From: Podospora pseudocomata | Lineage: Eukaryota > Ascomycota > Sordariomycetes > Sordariales > Podosporaceae | NCBI RefSeq assembly: GCF_035222375.1 | Contig: NC_085887.1 | Location: 2,765,501 to 2,829,500, forward strand | Length of the DNA: 64,000 nucleotides | Direction of reading: 5' to 3' | Shown: positions 44,245 through 55,590 of the stretch, piece after piece | Numbering within the stretch: the stretch's first letter is position 1 | Layout: every line of letters starts with the position of its first letter | Position numbers and translations under genes: made by a program | The notes under the pieces: model-generated | What the model was told of the DNA's origin: nothing | Seen by the model: only the letters and a program-made list of their open reading frames with translations | Database searches by the model: none

Positions 44245-45819
44245 ATGTCGTGGAAAAAGAGCGAGAAGTTGATGGACACCATCAGGCATTATGCAAGCTT
44301 CCCTGCCACCGGGGTAAGCTTGCGCCAGATGGTCCAGTTTGGTGAGAAGCCATCCAGTGGTAAGTTTGTGGAAGCCTCGTCAAGTTCTGTCTTTGTTTTG
44401 GTTATCCCATATTCTAAGTAACCCAGGTACCCTATTCCGCGCCTCACAGTTCCTCGCCGAAGAGCTCCCCATACGGCTCGCCCACCGCGTCCAGGAGCTC
44501 GAGACGTTGCCCGATGGCCTTAATGAGATGCCATCGGTGAAGAAGGTGGCAGATTGGTATGCACAGTCGTTCGAGGTATGTTTTGACAGAAGCTGTTCTC
44601 GCTTTGTTGCCCTGGGTCTGTTGAGCGAGCGCGTAGGGGGGGGGGGGTTTAAGAATTGCATGACTCACCAGAAATCTTGTTGGCGTCCAGGAAATCACAA
44701 CACTACCAAGACCGAACCTCGCCAGAGATGTACGAGAGAGATTAATGAAGCCCGCGCAAATAACCGGAGGGAAAGGAAACCAATGGCTGAGCGAGGCGAC
44801 ACCGAACCCAAGCATCGAGGAGGGCCAGTACAACTCGTGGACGCCAGTGTCGCAGCAAAACGCCGTCAACAATGGCTGGTCAAAGGGGAAGTTCCCCGCA
44901 ACAAGAAGATACTTCGCTATGGTCGACGACACGGGAGACTGGCCGCCCGAGCTGCAGCTTTACAACAAGAGGTTCGCCCAGACGCTGCACCGCATCAAGA
45001 GGAGACACGATAGCGTCGTGACCACCATGGCGCAGGGCATCCTCGAGTGGAAGCGCAAGCGGCAACGGATGCAGATCGACAACAATATCCAGTCATTCCT
45101 CGATCGCTTCTACATGTCACGCATCGGCATCCGCATGCTGATCGGGCAGCACATCGCCCTGACCGATCAGAGCCACTACCGGGACCCGTCCTATGTCGGT
45201 ATTATCTGCACCAAGACGTACGTCAAGGACTTGGCTCAGGAAGCCATCGAGAACGCGCGTTTTGTCTGCGAGGACCACTACGGCCTGTTCGAGGCGCCCA
45301 AGATCCAGCTCGTGTGCAATCCTAACTTGAACTTTATGTACGTGCCTGGGCACCTGTCGCACATGCTCTTTGAAACGCTCAAGAACTCGCTGCGTGCGGT
45401 TGTCGAGACGCACGGCCAGGACAAGCAGGAGTTTCCCGTCACGAAGGTGATTGTGGCCGAGGGCAAGGAGGATATCACGATCAAGGTTTCGGACGAGGGC
45501 GGCGGTATACCGCGCAGCTCGATCCCGCTTGTTTGGACGTACATGTACACCACTGTCGACAGGACACCAAACCTGGACCCTGATTTCGACAAGAGCGACT
45601 TTAAGGCCCCCATGGCGGGTTTTGGGTATGGGTTGCCGATAAGTCGTCTGTACGCGAGGTATTTCGGTGGGGACCTTAAGCTGATCAGCATGGAAGGGTA
45701 TGTTCATTTTCTTCCCCCATTTCAACTGTCACAGCATACTAATTTCGGCCAACAGCTACGGCACAGACGTCTACCTCCATCTCAACCGCCTGTCCAGCTC
45801 GTCGGAGCCACTCCAATAG
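44245..45819 (+). CDS. Pyruvate dehydrogenase kinase, mitochondrial
   Basis: Exons 44245-44359, 44427-44575, 44691-45697, 45756-45819; 444 residues, usual for fungal PDK. The enzyme sits on the E2 core of the pyruvate dehydrogenase complex in the matrix and phosphorylates E1-alpha, turning the complex off. The N-terminal regulatory helix bundle includes GVSLRQMVQFGEKPS and LFRASQFLAEELPIRLAHR; FYMSRIGIRMLIGQHIAL marks the family. The GHKL ATP fold shows the N box (HMLFETLKNSLRA), G1 box (SDEGGGI) and G2 box (GFGYGLPISRLYARYFGG), with DVYLHL at the end. The branched-chain 2-oxoacid dehydrogenase kinase is a close relative, but the overall pattern fits PDK. The stop is TAG in a context favouring readthrough (separate entry). 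The first ~12 residues are short and basic, weak but consistent with import. Confidence 0.93.
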
Positions 45820-46029
45820 CAACCAGTCGTCATGAGGGGTGCTAGAACAACATCCCAAGGATTGACGCTGCCGATGCGGTATATCATGCGCAAGCGCCTC
45901 AAGAGCCCGGAGCAGCTCGAGGTGACAGAAAGGAGGCAGGTCGGCGACGCCGAGGCTACTATTAATCCCAGTGGGGGCGTTGCTGATAATGCTTGGTTGA
46001 GCGGACGGGGGAAGGACAGTGAGCTCTAG
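45817..46029 (+). other. Candidate stop-codon readthrough extension of PDH kinase
   Basis: The kinase stop reads CAA TAG CAA CCA: TAG followed by CAACCA, which fits the CARYYA motif known to allow high readthrough. The same frame then stays open for about 70 codons to a TAG ending at 46029. The extension is basic in its first half (MRYIMRKRLKSPEQLEV) and ends in GKDSEL. It is not required for the kinase fold. Confidence 0.4.
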
Positions 46030-46816
46030 GTGGTGATCTGGTTCCTTTAGCCCTGTCTGTGAGGCTGTCTGCCATTTTCGGGGTGGCATGATGTTTATGT
46101 TTTTTTCTTTCTTTTTTTGGGTATCAGGGAGATTTCATGGAATGGAAGGGAAGGAGAGGGCGGGGGGCGTTATATGGGTGGGATATGTTATCACAAACAC
46201 ACACGCGCACGCGCACACACACACACACAAAACGCTATATTTTTATGGCATGCATGGAAGGGGAGTTGAGAGCAGCAAACCAATGCCAAAAGGGGAGCAA
46301 GGATGGGCAGAATACGATTTAAGTCCGCCTTGTTTTGGGAAAAGGGGGGGGAAGTGTCTCTTTTGTCGAAAGTTTCACTGAGGGGGGAAGAGTCACTCGC
46401 TGAAATGACTCACCAAAAGGGTGAGAGAGTGACGGGAAGTTTCACAGTTTGAAGTCGGAAAGAGAGAGAGGAAAGAGAGAGTAGTAGAATACCCCTTTTT
46501 TATCTTATGGTCATTGAAACAAAGTTGGATCCCAAAGTTGGCAAGGAGTAGTAGCAAGGTATAGTAAAGGAAGGAGTATATGAAAATATGAAGAAGAAAT
46601 ATTTCCACGATTCTTACATGACAAAAATGTGATGAGTGGAATTTTGATATGTATCAATTCCATGCCTGCCTTGGTTCAAAAACATGGACTCTTCACCTCA
46701 AGAGAAACACCTCCCAAATCATAAACACAACCCAACCTGGTTCGCTTGCAATCTATCGCTTTCCTTCCCCCCATTATCACAACACCCCCCCTCCCCCCTC
46801 CCCTCTCTCTCTAACT
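45820..46816. other. Convergent intergenic region (PDK and sphingosine lyase 3' ends)
   Basis: After the possible readthrough extension (to 46029) this holds a CA/CG dinucleotide tract at 46196-46229 and T-rich 3' UTR sequence. No other gene is supported. Confidence 0.5.
46196..46229. repeat. CA microsatellite with CG interruptions
   Basis: 34 nt of alternating ca with interspersed cg, a potential Z-DNA-forming tract. Confidence 0.85.
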
Positions 46817-48813
46817 CTAAGCCTTGTAAAGAATATCCAAAAAACCCCTCGCCAACTCGACAACAACACTCTTGTTCGGCAGGCTCCCCGCAACCCCATA
46901 AAGCGCAGCGCTATCCCCCACCTCCTTCCCCTTTGCCCCCTTCCCCTCCGCCACCCTCGCCCGTTCCTTTTCCTTCTCCTGCTCCACCACCGCCTCCAGA
47001 TCCGCCGCGAGCTTCTCCCACACTTTCACAATCGGCAGCGTGAGCGCGACATGAATAGCAGGCGGGTTCTGCAGCGCATTCAAATGCCACCCCTTGGCCG
47101 ACATCCCGTCGGCAATGTCATAAATATTCAGCGTCTTGCTCTTAAACGCAATAACTGACACCAACGGGTTGCCCAAGATCTCCAGCTCTTGTGCCAGAAC
47201 AGGAGACGTGGTAGTGATGTGAGCGATAAGTTTTTTAGTCGCGCCAACAATTTCAATGCACGATTGGAGATACCCGTCCTCACCGGTCGACATCAAACTA
47301 GCCCAGCACCCCGCAATGAGGGCGCCAGGACGGGAGCCGGCGATGCCAGGGGAGGCGTACACACCGCCCGACCAGGCTGGATCGACGTAGTACTGGTAAC
47401 TCCTGAGCTGCTGCGTCCGGTAGAGGACGGTGCTGTTCCCCTTGGGCGCGAACCCGTACTTGTGCGTGTCGCAAGAGATGGACGTCACGCCCTTGAGTCT
47501 GAAGTCGAATGGCTGGGTTTCGAACCCCGCTCGGGAGAGGAACGGCACCAGAAAGCTGCCGAGGCAGCAGTCGACGTGCAGGGGAACAGACTTTTTGACT
47601 GCCAGTTTGGACAGGGCGGCGATGTCGTCGATGATGCCGTGTGGGAAGTTGGGGGCTGACCCGACCAGGAGAATAGTGTTGGAGTTGATGAGCCGGGCGA
47701 TGGCGCGGGTGTCGGCTTGGTAGGTTGGTGCTGGGCAGGCAACCAGGTGGGTTTTGATCTTGAAGTAGAGACCTGCCTTGCGGAAGGCGACGTGGGCTGT
47801 TTCGGGGAGGATCCTAGTGGGGGTTAGAAAAGGGGGGGTGATAGATGGGGGGAATGGATAGGGGGGGCGTACATCTCAGGCTCGGTAACACCCCTCTCGA
47901 CGTATGCCTTCTGCCTCGCACTCAAACAAGCCATCAAAATCGACTCTGTCCCTCCACTGGTGCTCACACCCGCCGCCCCCGCAGGCGCGTTAAACAACCC
48001 CAGCACCATCGCCACCACCTCGGCCTCCATCTTCCTCACCCCAGGGAAAACATCCGGATGAATAGGATTGGCTACGGTAAACTTCCCATACGCCTCCGTC
48101 TGCAGCTTCAGCAGCTCATCCTCGCCATGATAAACCGCGCCCGAAACAAACCCGTCCTCCCAGCGGGTGTGGTCCATATCCGCCAGCGTCTGCAACTCCT
48201 TCCGGATGGCATCCTGGTCCCATCCTTCTTTCGGCAGCGTGAGATAGCGAGTCGCGTTGAGCGGTACGAGTTTTGTCTGGAGTTTTCCCACTGCTTCATC
48301 GACCTGTTTCTTGACTTGGTTTCGCACGCCGGGCATCCGGAGGAAGTAACCGTACAGAATACGGCGGAGGTCGACGTAGAGCTCGACGATAGTGCCGATG
48401 AGGCCGCGGCCTTTGAGTTTCCATAGAACGCGACGGGTCCAGCGGAGGACGAAGAGGAAGAAGATTAGGTTGCGGGCTCTGTTGTTGTTGGAGAGGGCTT
48501 GTCAGTTGTGGAGGTTGGCGCAAGATGGTAGGTAGGTTGGTTGGAGGCCGAGCTTGGCAATGATATGCAACGCTCGGGGCGGGATGTTATGTCAAAGTTG
48601 GAGTGTGGCAGCTTGCATCACAGAGTTGCGTGCTTGGTATAAACTGATTCTCCCGAGATAGGTAGAAAAGGGACATGAGAAAAGAGGGAAAAAATTCACT
48701 GACAAATCCAAGTTCAACATCCCCAACGCCAACGGGCTCCCCGCCCTCGACCGATTCCTCACATTGTTGAAGCCCTCCCGCAGGCTAACCGGCATGCGCG
48801 ATGTGCCGGGCAT
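46817..48813 (-). CDS. DPL1: Sphingosine-1-phosphate lyase
   Basis: Exons 48813-48704, 48478-47873, 47813-46817; 570 residues (yeast Dpl1 is 589). The PLP enzyme in the ER membrane cleaves phosphorylated long-chain bases into a fatty aldehyde and ethanolamine phosphate, the exit step of sphingolipid breakdown. Exon 1 encodes a short lumenal N-terminus. Exon 2 opens with the membrane helix (ARNLIFFLFVLRW), then a basic amphipathic stretch and the first part of the catalytic domain with TSGGTESILMA. Exon 3 has HVDCCLGSF and the PLP lysine in SCDTHKYGF, followed by GSRPGALIAGCWASL. Exon 1 must end at the donor GTCAGT (48703) to keep frame; the nearby GTGAAT would not. The intron between exons 2 and 3 is 59 nt. 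Strong family match throughout exons 2 and 3; the first exon is less certain. Confidence 0.93.
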
Positions 48814-50348
48814 CTTGAGATTTGGGTCTGTTATTGTTTTACCAATCCAGTCTCTCGTGTCGAAATATTCCCCCTTTATAATAAACAAACAAATAAACAA
48901 ACAAACAAAAGCAATTGACCCAAAGAAAACAGACGGGTCAAGATGAGTCCCCCCTACAGATTCACGTAGGTGGTGTGAAAGTGGGATGAATGGAAGGGAA
49001 GTAATGTCTGGGGAAGTGCTTCTGGGCTTGCTTTAGCGGGTGACGCTGGAGACAAAAGAGCGGAGGCTGTCTCTCCAGCAGGGCCAATTAGCGTGGTAGC
49101 CTGCCCGCGCGCGATGGCGATGTGTGAAAGAACCCGCGGCTCCCGGCAACCCCACACAAAAGTTGGAGATGGGAGTGAGCCGTTGTCATGCACCTCGCTG
49201 GCTGAGGACAATCACATGCTGGGTTTTTTTGTGTAGCTGATCCCATTCGATAAAACATAGCTTCCCTCCTACATATTCGCATTTCCTATGTCTTCCGCTA
49301 GAACAGCTGCCGGTGTGTCACCAATGCTCTTCATCCAAACACGACACTTACTCAATCACCCAATCAGCATGATCAATTAAAAAGGATACCCTCACCCAAA
49401 ACTACCTTCCCCACCTCCCAGGTCGTCGTCACACTCTCAACACAGCAAAAGCTCCGAGGCCTGGTTACGAAATCTGGAAAAAGCTGACCATCTGATGCAA
49501 TCGTGGCATCTGCCTCTGGTTCACGATCGTGCTTGGCGCTGCGCCGCTACTGCTCGACCGTTACGTTACCATCCCGAAGCGAAGCCAGCTCGCCTGAGGT
49601 CACTGACTGGTGATGACTCGATAAGTGATAAGTTGCAACCCTGGGTTTTTCCATGGACTCTACAGTCCCCAGGTCAGTTGGTCTGCGGCACCTGCCTGTT
49701 GTTCTATCTCAAACAACACTTCATCTCAAAGCAAACATCAACAAAACAACACATACAAATGCATCAACCATATGCTTTGATCTTTTCCCCCCTGGCCATG
49801 ATTGATATACAAGATAAACCAACCCCCCCCCCCCCACCCTCCCTCCGCGGACCCTTTCCTCTCTCATATTGCACAGCCCAGTGTGACTTCTTTTAAAAAC
49901 AGCCAGCAACATCACATCATTGCCCGCAATATTACCGACATCATCCTCATTCATGTCTTCCCTCCCCCACCACGCCGCTCGACCCATGTCTTGCGCGTGC
50001 CTACAATTTCAAACAGCACACCAAAGCAAGTCAAAAAGCCCCTGGCCTCCCCCCTCGCTTTTTTTGTGCAACCACACCCAATCGCTATTCCGTCCAAAAG
50101 ACCCCCCTCCAAAAGATGAAAAATAAATCCTAACGCCTGTATTGACTGTTTCAACCCAAGTCCCATGGTATGAAGTCAAAAATGATTTGAACGCCCGCAG
50201 TGGTGATGCTGATAATGGCGCAATGCACAATCCACCTGTGTGCCCGAAAAAGTAGGGTCTGGTTCGGAATTCGTGTCTAATCCGTCGTCATCGTTTGAGT
50301 CTGTTTATTGCTTTAATTTTCGAAATCCTCAGGTGCCCCGTTCCTTCG
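48814..50348. other. Intergenic: sphingosine lyase promoter and GT34 3' UTR
   Basis: Contains a caaa/taaa microsatellite at about 48885-48911 and a 14-nt C run near 49828. No supported gene; short frames at 49495-50126 have no domain. Confidence 0.5.
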
Positions 50349-51398
50349 TCAGGATTTGCCAAAAGAGGTTCGCCATTGCTGGACAAATCTTTGAGACTCG
50401 GTCTCGCATGCGTTGGCCCCGGCTGATACACAGTCGACGAGCCTGACGGCGATGTCTCCGTCCTTGTACTGATCCCCCTTGTTGCCTTGGCTGTAGGAGT
50501 TCAGGAGACGCTGATCGATGATGGCGAGACGGGCGAGAATGGTGGGATGCCACTGAACAATGTGCTCCTAGAGGAGGTCAGTAAGCCTGGCAGTTTTGGG
50601 AGTTATGGCAAACAAGTCTTACCAAGGCGTGTGTCTCGGCCTTCTGAAAGTTATAGCTCCGGTAAATAGGATCAAACCAAGTGTCCAAGAAGAACTCGCC
50701 CCATTCTCCGTTGCGAACGATGAAGCTCCCAACAGACAACCCGTCCTTGTCCTGCGTGAGAATAAAGTCCACGTCCTGCCCGGTAAGGTGGGAAAATGTC
50801 TTGATGATGCTGTCTGGCGGGACAACGGGATGGTCCTTCTTCATGAGGTCCGTCAACTTGGCCGTCTTCATAATGTGGTCCTCAATCTTCAGCTGCGGGT
50901 TCATCACGAAGGCGTTCTGGTCCAGATACCAGAGGAAGTAGGCCTCGGGATACTCGGTGAGAGCATGGCGCATGGCCACCACTTTGGTCCACGATCCCGG
51001 CGCACCCTTCAGATCATAGTCGCCGACATTGGCAAAGAACGTTTGATATCCTGTCAGTCTTGTTAGCCGGTTGTTGTGTAACTTTGTAGCGGCATCAACA
51101 TACCATGCTTCTTGGCATATTCTATCCTGTTCTCCTTGATCGTGTCGATGTACCCCTTGCCGTACTTGGCCTCGTCGAACACCGTCACCACCACCACCGG
51201 CGGGTTACCAGTAGGCATGCGCTTCTTAAGCTTTGGATGCCCATTGCCGCGGGTGAGCAGGTATATTACCGTCAAGAAGAACAGTCCCGTGATCGCGATG
51301 AGCTTGAAGCGACTTCTCCGTAGCATGGGTAGACGGTTCGACCGGGGCATGTACGGCGGAGGAATCGACATCTTTCGAGGGGGTAGTGCGAAATGCAT
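50349..51398 (-). CDS. GT34 alpha-1,6-mannosyltransferase (Mnn10/Gma12 family)
   Basis: Exons 51398-51104, 51050-50623, 50567-50349; 313 residues. GT34 enzymes are Golgi type II membrane glycosyltransferases; yeast Mnn10 and Mnn11 extend the alpha-1,6-mannan backbone, and Gma12 adds galactose. A short basic cytosolic tail is followed by one membrane helix (FKLIAITGLFFLTVIYLL, about residues 32-49). The catalytic domain has VVVTVFDEAKYGKGYID, then KVVAMRHALTEYPEAYFLWY and the metal-binding signature LDQNAFVMNP, the family form of D-x-D. GSFIVRNGEWGEFFLDTWFD and the final exon, with EHIVQWHP and QRLLNSY, are also family-type. Open sequence extends upstream of 51398 only to a TTG, so ATG 51398 is the start. 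Introns are 53 and 55 nt. Mannosyl rather than galactosyl transfer is inferred from similarity to Mnn10. Confidence 0.92.
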
Positions 51399-52492
51399 CT
51401 TGTCTCGTGGTGGCTTGGATCTTCCCAAGGCTCAGGTTCGATTCCACCTAGTCTTCCAGAAGATACCAGTCGAGATTGCTTGCCGGAAGGACGTGTGTCA
51501 CGGCGAAATCGGGGAGGCCCTTCGAATGTGTTGCGCTGCGTGCTTGTTACGTACGTAAAAAAAGTCTGAGCCCGTGGGACTTGGTGTGGGAGCCGTGGCC
51601 GCGCTCTCGCTGGTCAAGGGGCTCGCGTATATAATACTGTCGGCGCAGTCGAGGGTCGAAGTGACAGTCGAGATCAATGGCTAGGAGGAAAGCCGCAAGT
51701 TCTGGAAAGGTTGGTCGCACATGGATCAAGATCTAGACATTTGGCGAGATTGGCTGGCCTCGTACAGGAATCATCGGGCAGATAAGAGTGCCAAGGAAAC
51801 CGTTATATGGCGATGTGTCGGCGGCTCAGGGCAAATACATTGAAAGACGACACCGCTGGATCCTCAAACAACCCTCCTCGTTCAGCAAGACAACAGAAGC
51901 CTGGATGCCCCCGGCGCGCGTTTTGGAAATTATTTCCAGCTGACAAGTGTCAGCTCGTTGCAGGCCAGCCACTGCCCCGACTGCCGTTGCCGGTCCCACA
52001 TTTTATAGAATTCAGGGGCCCGGCAATGACGCTAGCAGCCCGGCAGCTTATCTCTTATCAGCTTCCCCATGTCACCATCACCAGACAGGCATCATACCCA
52101 ATTGAACCACAAGTACGATTATATGTTCATAGAATCACCCTATATACAAGAGATGGACATAACTGTACCAATCCTGCTGGCAACTTCAACCCACTTCGTA
52201 CGTCAGCATGAAGCTGAGGAGGAAGCAGCACAATAAGTAACGCCCAAAGACGCCCTCAAGATGACCAACAGGACTGCCGCATCGCAAAGCCAAACATGAA
52301 CAGGACAAGACGCCCAAATTCGGCCAGCTATTGCCACGCTTGATCTCTGCACACAGACTAGTAAGCTACAGCATGGAAGAGCAGCTGTGGAAACTTAAGA
52401 GTGTGCAGTACTCCGTACAGGTGGGGGGGTCTCTAGGGGGACTGAGGAGAACTGGGAGCTTCTAGCACTCGAACAATCACTGTTGGCCACAA
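51399..52492. other. Intergenic: GT34 promoter and RING-CH 3' UTR
   Basis: No supported gene. The plus-strand frame 51807-52211 (134 codons) has no domain or splice partners. A GGTTCGATTCC string near 51425 resembles a tRNA T-arm by chance, without the rest of a tRNA. Confidence 0.5.
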
Positions 52493-53551
52493 TCACCTAT
52501 CCTTTCTTGACTCATCGGTCTCACCGTCTTCGTCATCTTCGTCATCTTCGGGCTCCGTTCCTTGGACATCCACAACACGGTCGCTGAGCTTCTCAAGAAA
52601 CTTTGCGCTGAAATGACTGACGGCATGCCAGGTTGCCTGATGATGATCGGTCAGTATTGTCAACTCGGTGAGAGGAGAGGGGAAGATTTCACTTACTGCC
52701 AAGAATGTAACAACCCCAACAACCACAACAAACCAACTGATGCCCTCTGTCCCACCTCTTCTTCTGCGACGACCACCGCCAACTCGGATATTGAAAATCT
52801 GAAAAGGCGAGATGGCCAACATTGACTTGATAAAACCCAATAGGCCAAGGGACAGGAAACCCTTGACAAAGTGCATATACCAATTGTCTGACTCTAATTC
52901 CTCGACGAGTGGCTGCACTGGTATGTCGAACTCTTCGTCAAACTCCCCCAATATAGTTCCGGCGATGGTACCCAGAGGGTCGGCGCCATATCTGATGATG
53001 GGGTCGGCAATGAATCCAAGTATGAAGACTGTGATCATCATCACCAAGATTGTGATGGCTGCCCGTAGCGCCTTACTTGACAGCCATCGGCTCCATCTCA
53101 AGCGCTCCATACGATACTCGAACTTGCAAGTGGGACATCGCCAGTAATTCCTCTCCGACATTGGCGCAGCATTTCTCCAGGCCTGGAGGCAACCCTCGTG
53201 AACATATTTCTGAGAGCCTTTGCAGTTGCATGGGCTCATGAGCCGACCCAGCTCGGGATCCTCGGAAACATATCGTACACGAGCTTTTGACGCAAAGACC
53301 CGCCCGGCGATGGTATCGTCGAGCTCGGTAGATGGTTGCACGACTTCCAAACATATCCGGCAAGTACGTGGTTTGTAACGCGGCTGTGGTGGTTCTGCTG
53401 GTGTCGGTTCTGGCGCCGTGCCGGTAGGTGCATCCGTGGCGGGTGCCCGAGGTGTTGTCGTCCAATTGCTATCTTGGTGCGGATGCTCAGGAGATGAAGC
53501 ACGTACTTCATTGGGCCATGACCATTGCTGTCCCAAAGATTCAGTAGCCAT
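52493..53551 (-). CDS. RING-CH (MARCH-type) membrane E3 ubiquitin ligase
   Basis: Exons 53551-52697 and 52636-52493, giving 332 residues; if the 60-nt intron is retained the frame stays open and the product is 352. RING-CH proteins are membrane-bound ubiquitin ligases that act on other membrane proteins. After a Pro-rich N-terminus the C4HC3 finger spans about residues 64-145: CRICLE, a loop with the acidic segment DDTIAGR, then CNCKGSQKYVHEGCLQAW and CPTCKFEY. Basic residues lead into the first membrane helix (AITILVMMITVFILGFIAD), followed by an amphipathic loop and one or two more hydrophobic segments (FLSLGLLGFIKSMLA, WFVVVVGVVTFLA). The tail is acidic. The intron is called because GTAAGT, ACTGACC and CAG are all canonical. 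Substrates and compartment are not predictable. Confidence 0.85.
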   Translation of the reverse strand: MATESLGQQWSWPNEVRASSPEHPHQDSNWTTTPRAPATDAPTGTAPEPTPAEPPQPRYKPRTCRICLEVVQPSTELDDTIAGRVFASKARVRYVSEDPELGRLMSPCNCKGSQKYVHEGCLQAWRNAAPMSERNYWRCPTCKFEYRMERLRWSRWLSSKALRAAITILVMMITVFILGFIADPIIRYGADPLGTIAGTILGEFDEEFDIPVQPLVEELESDNWYMHFVKGFLSLGLLGFIKSMLAISPFQIFNIRVGGGRRRRRGGTEGISWFVVVVGVVTFLAVSEIFPSPLTELTILTDHHQATWHAVSHFSAKFLEKLSDRVVDVQGTEPEDDEDDEDGETDESRKDR

Positions 53552-54248
53552 GTTGTCTGTGTGTCGTCCAAGTATAGTCCTGTAATCAAAATGTGGTCAT
53601 GCGGTCATCAAAAAAGAACATGGCGGGGAAATGTTTAAATAGGCGTATGGAAGGGAAGCTGAGAGGAAGCTTGGGGAAGTGCTCGGAACTGTAATCGTAA
53701 AAGCAGCCAGGTGGTCTCAAAACTGCGCCAACTGCCAGTGGCATGGGCAATTCCACCCCGAAAAGAAGCTCATGATGGAGGAACTCTCACATCTCTCGTC
53801 GGGTCCAAGCGGTCTCAAAGACAGTTTGTTCTTACCTTTTGCCCATTGGCCATGAGGCGATTTCCGAGGCTCTCTGCGAACTGCAGAGAGAAGAAACAAA
53901 GGGAAAGTTCTTCACCATCGGCGGGAAACTTTTTTATGTTTCAACCCACCACTTCCCTAATCAGCTTAGCCCCTCTGTGGACACCACCAGGTCCCAGGCT
54001 TCTGCTTGCCCCACCTTCAGCCAATGAGGAGGAAGTGGCCCAAGCTCTCTTTCTTGCTGCGGCAGGCTGTCGGTGCTGGGCCTGTCGAACGCGCAACTTC
54101 ACCGTGCCTGGGGGAGCTTTGGACGACCGACATCAGCAGCCTTGCAACGCCAACTTGGGAACCACATTCGAAGACGATCTCCCTCGCAACGACCACGCAC
54201 CAGCCTCTACTACCCAACCCCATTCCATAGTCTCTCCAAGCCGGCACC
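53552..54248. other. Bidirectional promoter region, RING-CH and proteasome alpha-2
   Basis: 697 bp between divergent genes. I looked for the yeast proteasome element GGTGGCAAA on both strands and did not find it. No gene supported. Confidence 0.5.
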
Positions 54249-55403
54249 ATGGCGGACAGATACTCCTTCTCTCTTACAACATTCTCTCCCAGGTAAGTTG
54301 GGTTGCTTGGCTGCCGGAAGCTCTGAACATGGGACATCGCTGACATTGCAATAGCGGCAAGCTGGTACAGATCGGTTCGTCACCCACTGGGTCCTGTCTT
54401 GCGACAAGAAGGTCATAGTCTACAAAGACGAACAGCCATTTCTAACACATCCTAGAATATGCCCTCAACGCCGTCAACCAAGGTGTAACAGCCCTAGGCA
54501 TCAAGGGTGAGCTCCTGCCCCTCCCCGCCATTACCAACGCCACCGTCGACAAACATCCCACCATCCTCCGTCACATCGTACACCATATTGAAACCTATAA
54601 CTGACATATGCTACTTCTTTACAGCCACGAACGGCATCGTCCTCGCTACAGAAAAGAAATCCTCCTCCCCCCTCGCCGACCCCTCGTCCCTCTCCAAAAT
54701 CAGCCTCATCACCCCCAACATCGGCATGGTCTACTCGGGCATGGGCCCCGACTACCGAGTCCTCGTCGACCGCGCCCGCAAAGTCTCCCACACGGGCTAC
54801 AAGCGCATCTACAATGAATACCCCCCCACCCGCATCCTAGTCCAAGACGTCGCCCGCGTCATGCAAGAAGCCACACAATCCGGTGGTGTCCGTCCCTACG
54901 GTGTCTCTCTCCTCATTGCCGGTTGGGATGAGGGTATCCTCCCAGAGGAGGAGATTGAGGCGAAGGAGGGCGAGGAGGGCAAGAAGCTGAGCGGGAAGAC
55001 GGGTGGTATCTTGAAGGGCGGGCCAATGTTGTATCAGGTCGATCCCTCGGGGAGTTACTTTCCCTGGAAGGCGACGGCGATTGGGAAGAGTGCGACGACG
55101 GCGAAGACATTTTTGGAGAAGAGGTACACGGAGGGGTTGGAGCTGGAGGATGCGGTGCATATTGCGCTTTTGACGTTGAAGGAGACGATTGAGGGGGAGA
55201 TGAATGGGGAGACTATTGAGATTGGTGGGTTTTGTTGCTGTTGTTATGCTGCATCAGAGTATTTACTGACATTTGCGACAATAGGTATCGTCGGACCCCC
55301 AGCAGACCACCTCCTCGGCGTCGAGGGCGTCGAAGGGGCGGTGGGACCCCGCTTCCGGAAGCTCACCCCCCAGGAGATTGAGGATTATCTCACGAATCTA
55401 TGA
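54249..55403 (+). CDS. PRE8: 20S proteasome subunit alpha-2
   Basis: Exons 54249-54292, 54355-54374, 54456-54506, 54625-55224, 55285-55403; 277 residues (family about 250). It forms part of the outer alpha ring of the 20S proteasome that gates substrate entry. The start [28 protein letters not shown] is reached only after joining three small exons; exon 2 is just 20 nt. Then [41 protein letters not shown] and [15 protein letters not shown] follow the alpha-2 pattern. An insertion of about 27 residues rich in Glu/Lys/Gly ([20 protein letters not shown]) sits between the SLLIAGWD strand and the [10 protein letters not shown] strand, explaining the extra length. Introns are 62, 81, 118 and 60 nt. 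Donor GTTCGT of intron 2 is unusual. Confidence 0.95.
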
Positions 55404-55590
55404 TTTGGGGGATAGTTTTGTGTGTTGTTTTTTCTCTCTTGACGATGAATGATATGGGAGCGCGTTCTTCTCGAGGTGTTCTCTGCGGGGCATGTTTGTA
55501 CACTAGACAGGACAAGGAAGAAAAGAAGGAACAATACAAGCCATAGAACAGCTGTCATGTGATTCACTTTCACTACTAACATTGGTGATG

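Noticed and set aside
46018-46029. Peroxisomal or ER-retention signal at the end of the PDK readthrough tail (…KDSEL)
   Set aside because: SEL is not a standard PTS1 and KDSEL is not K/HDEL; it also would conflict with a matrix kinase.
51420-51445. tRNA T-arm-like GGTTCGATTCC
   Set aside because: No 5-bp T stem, no anticodon or acceptor stem around it.
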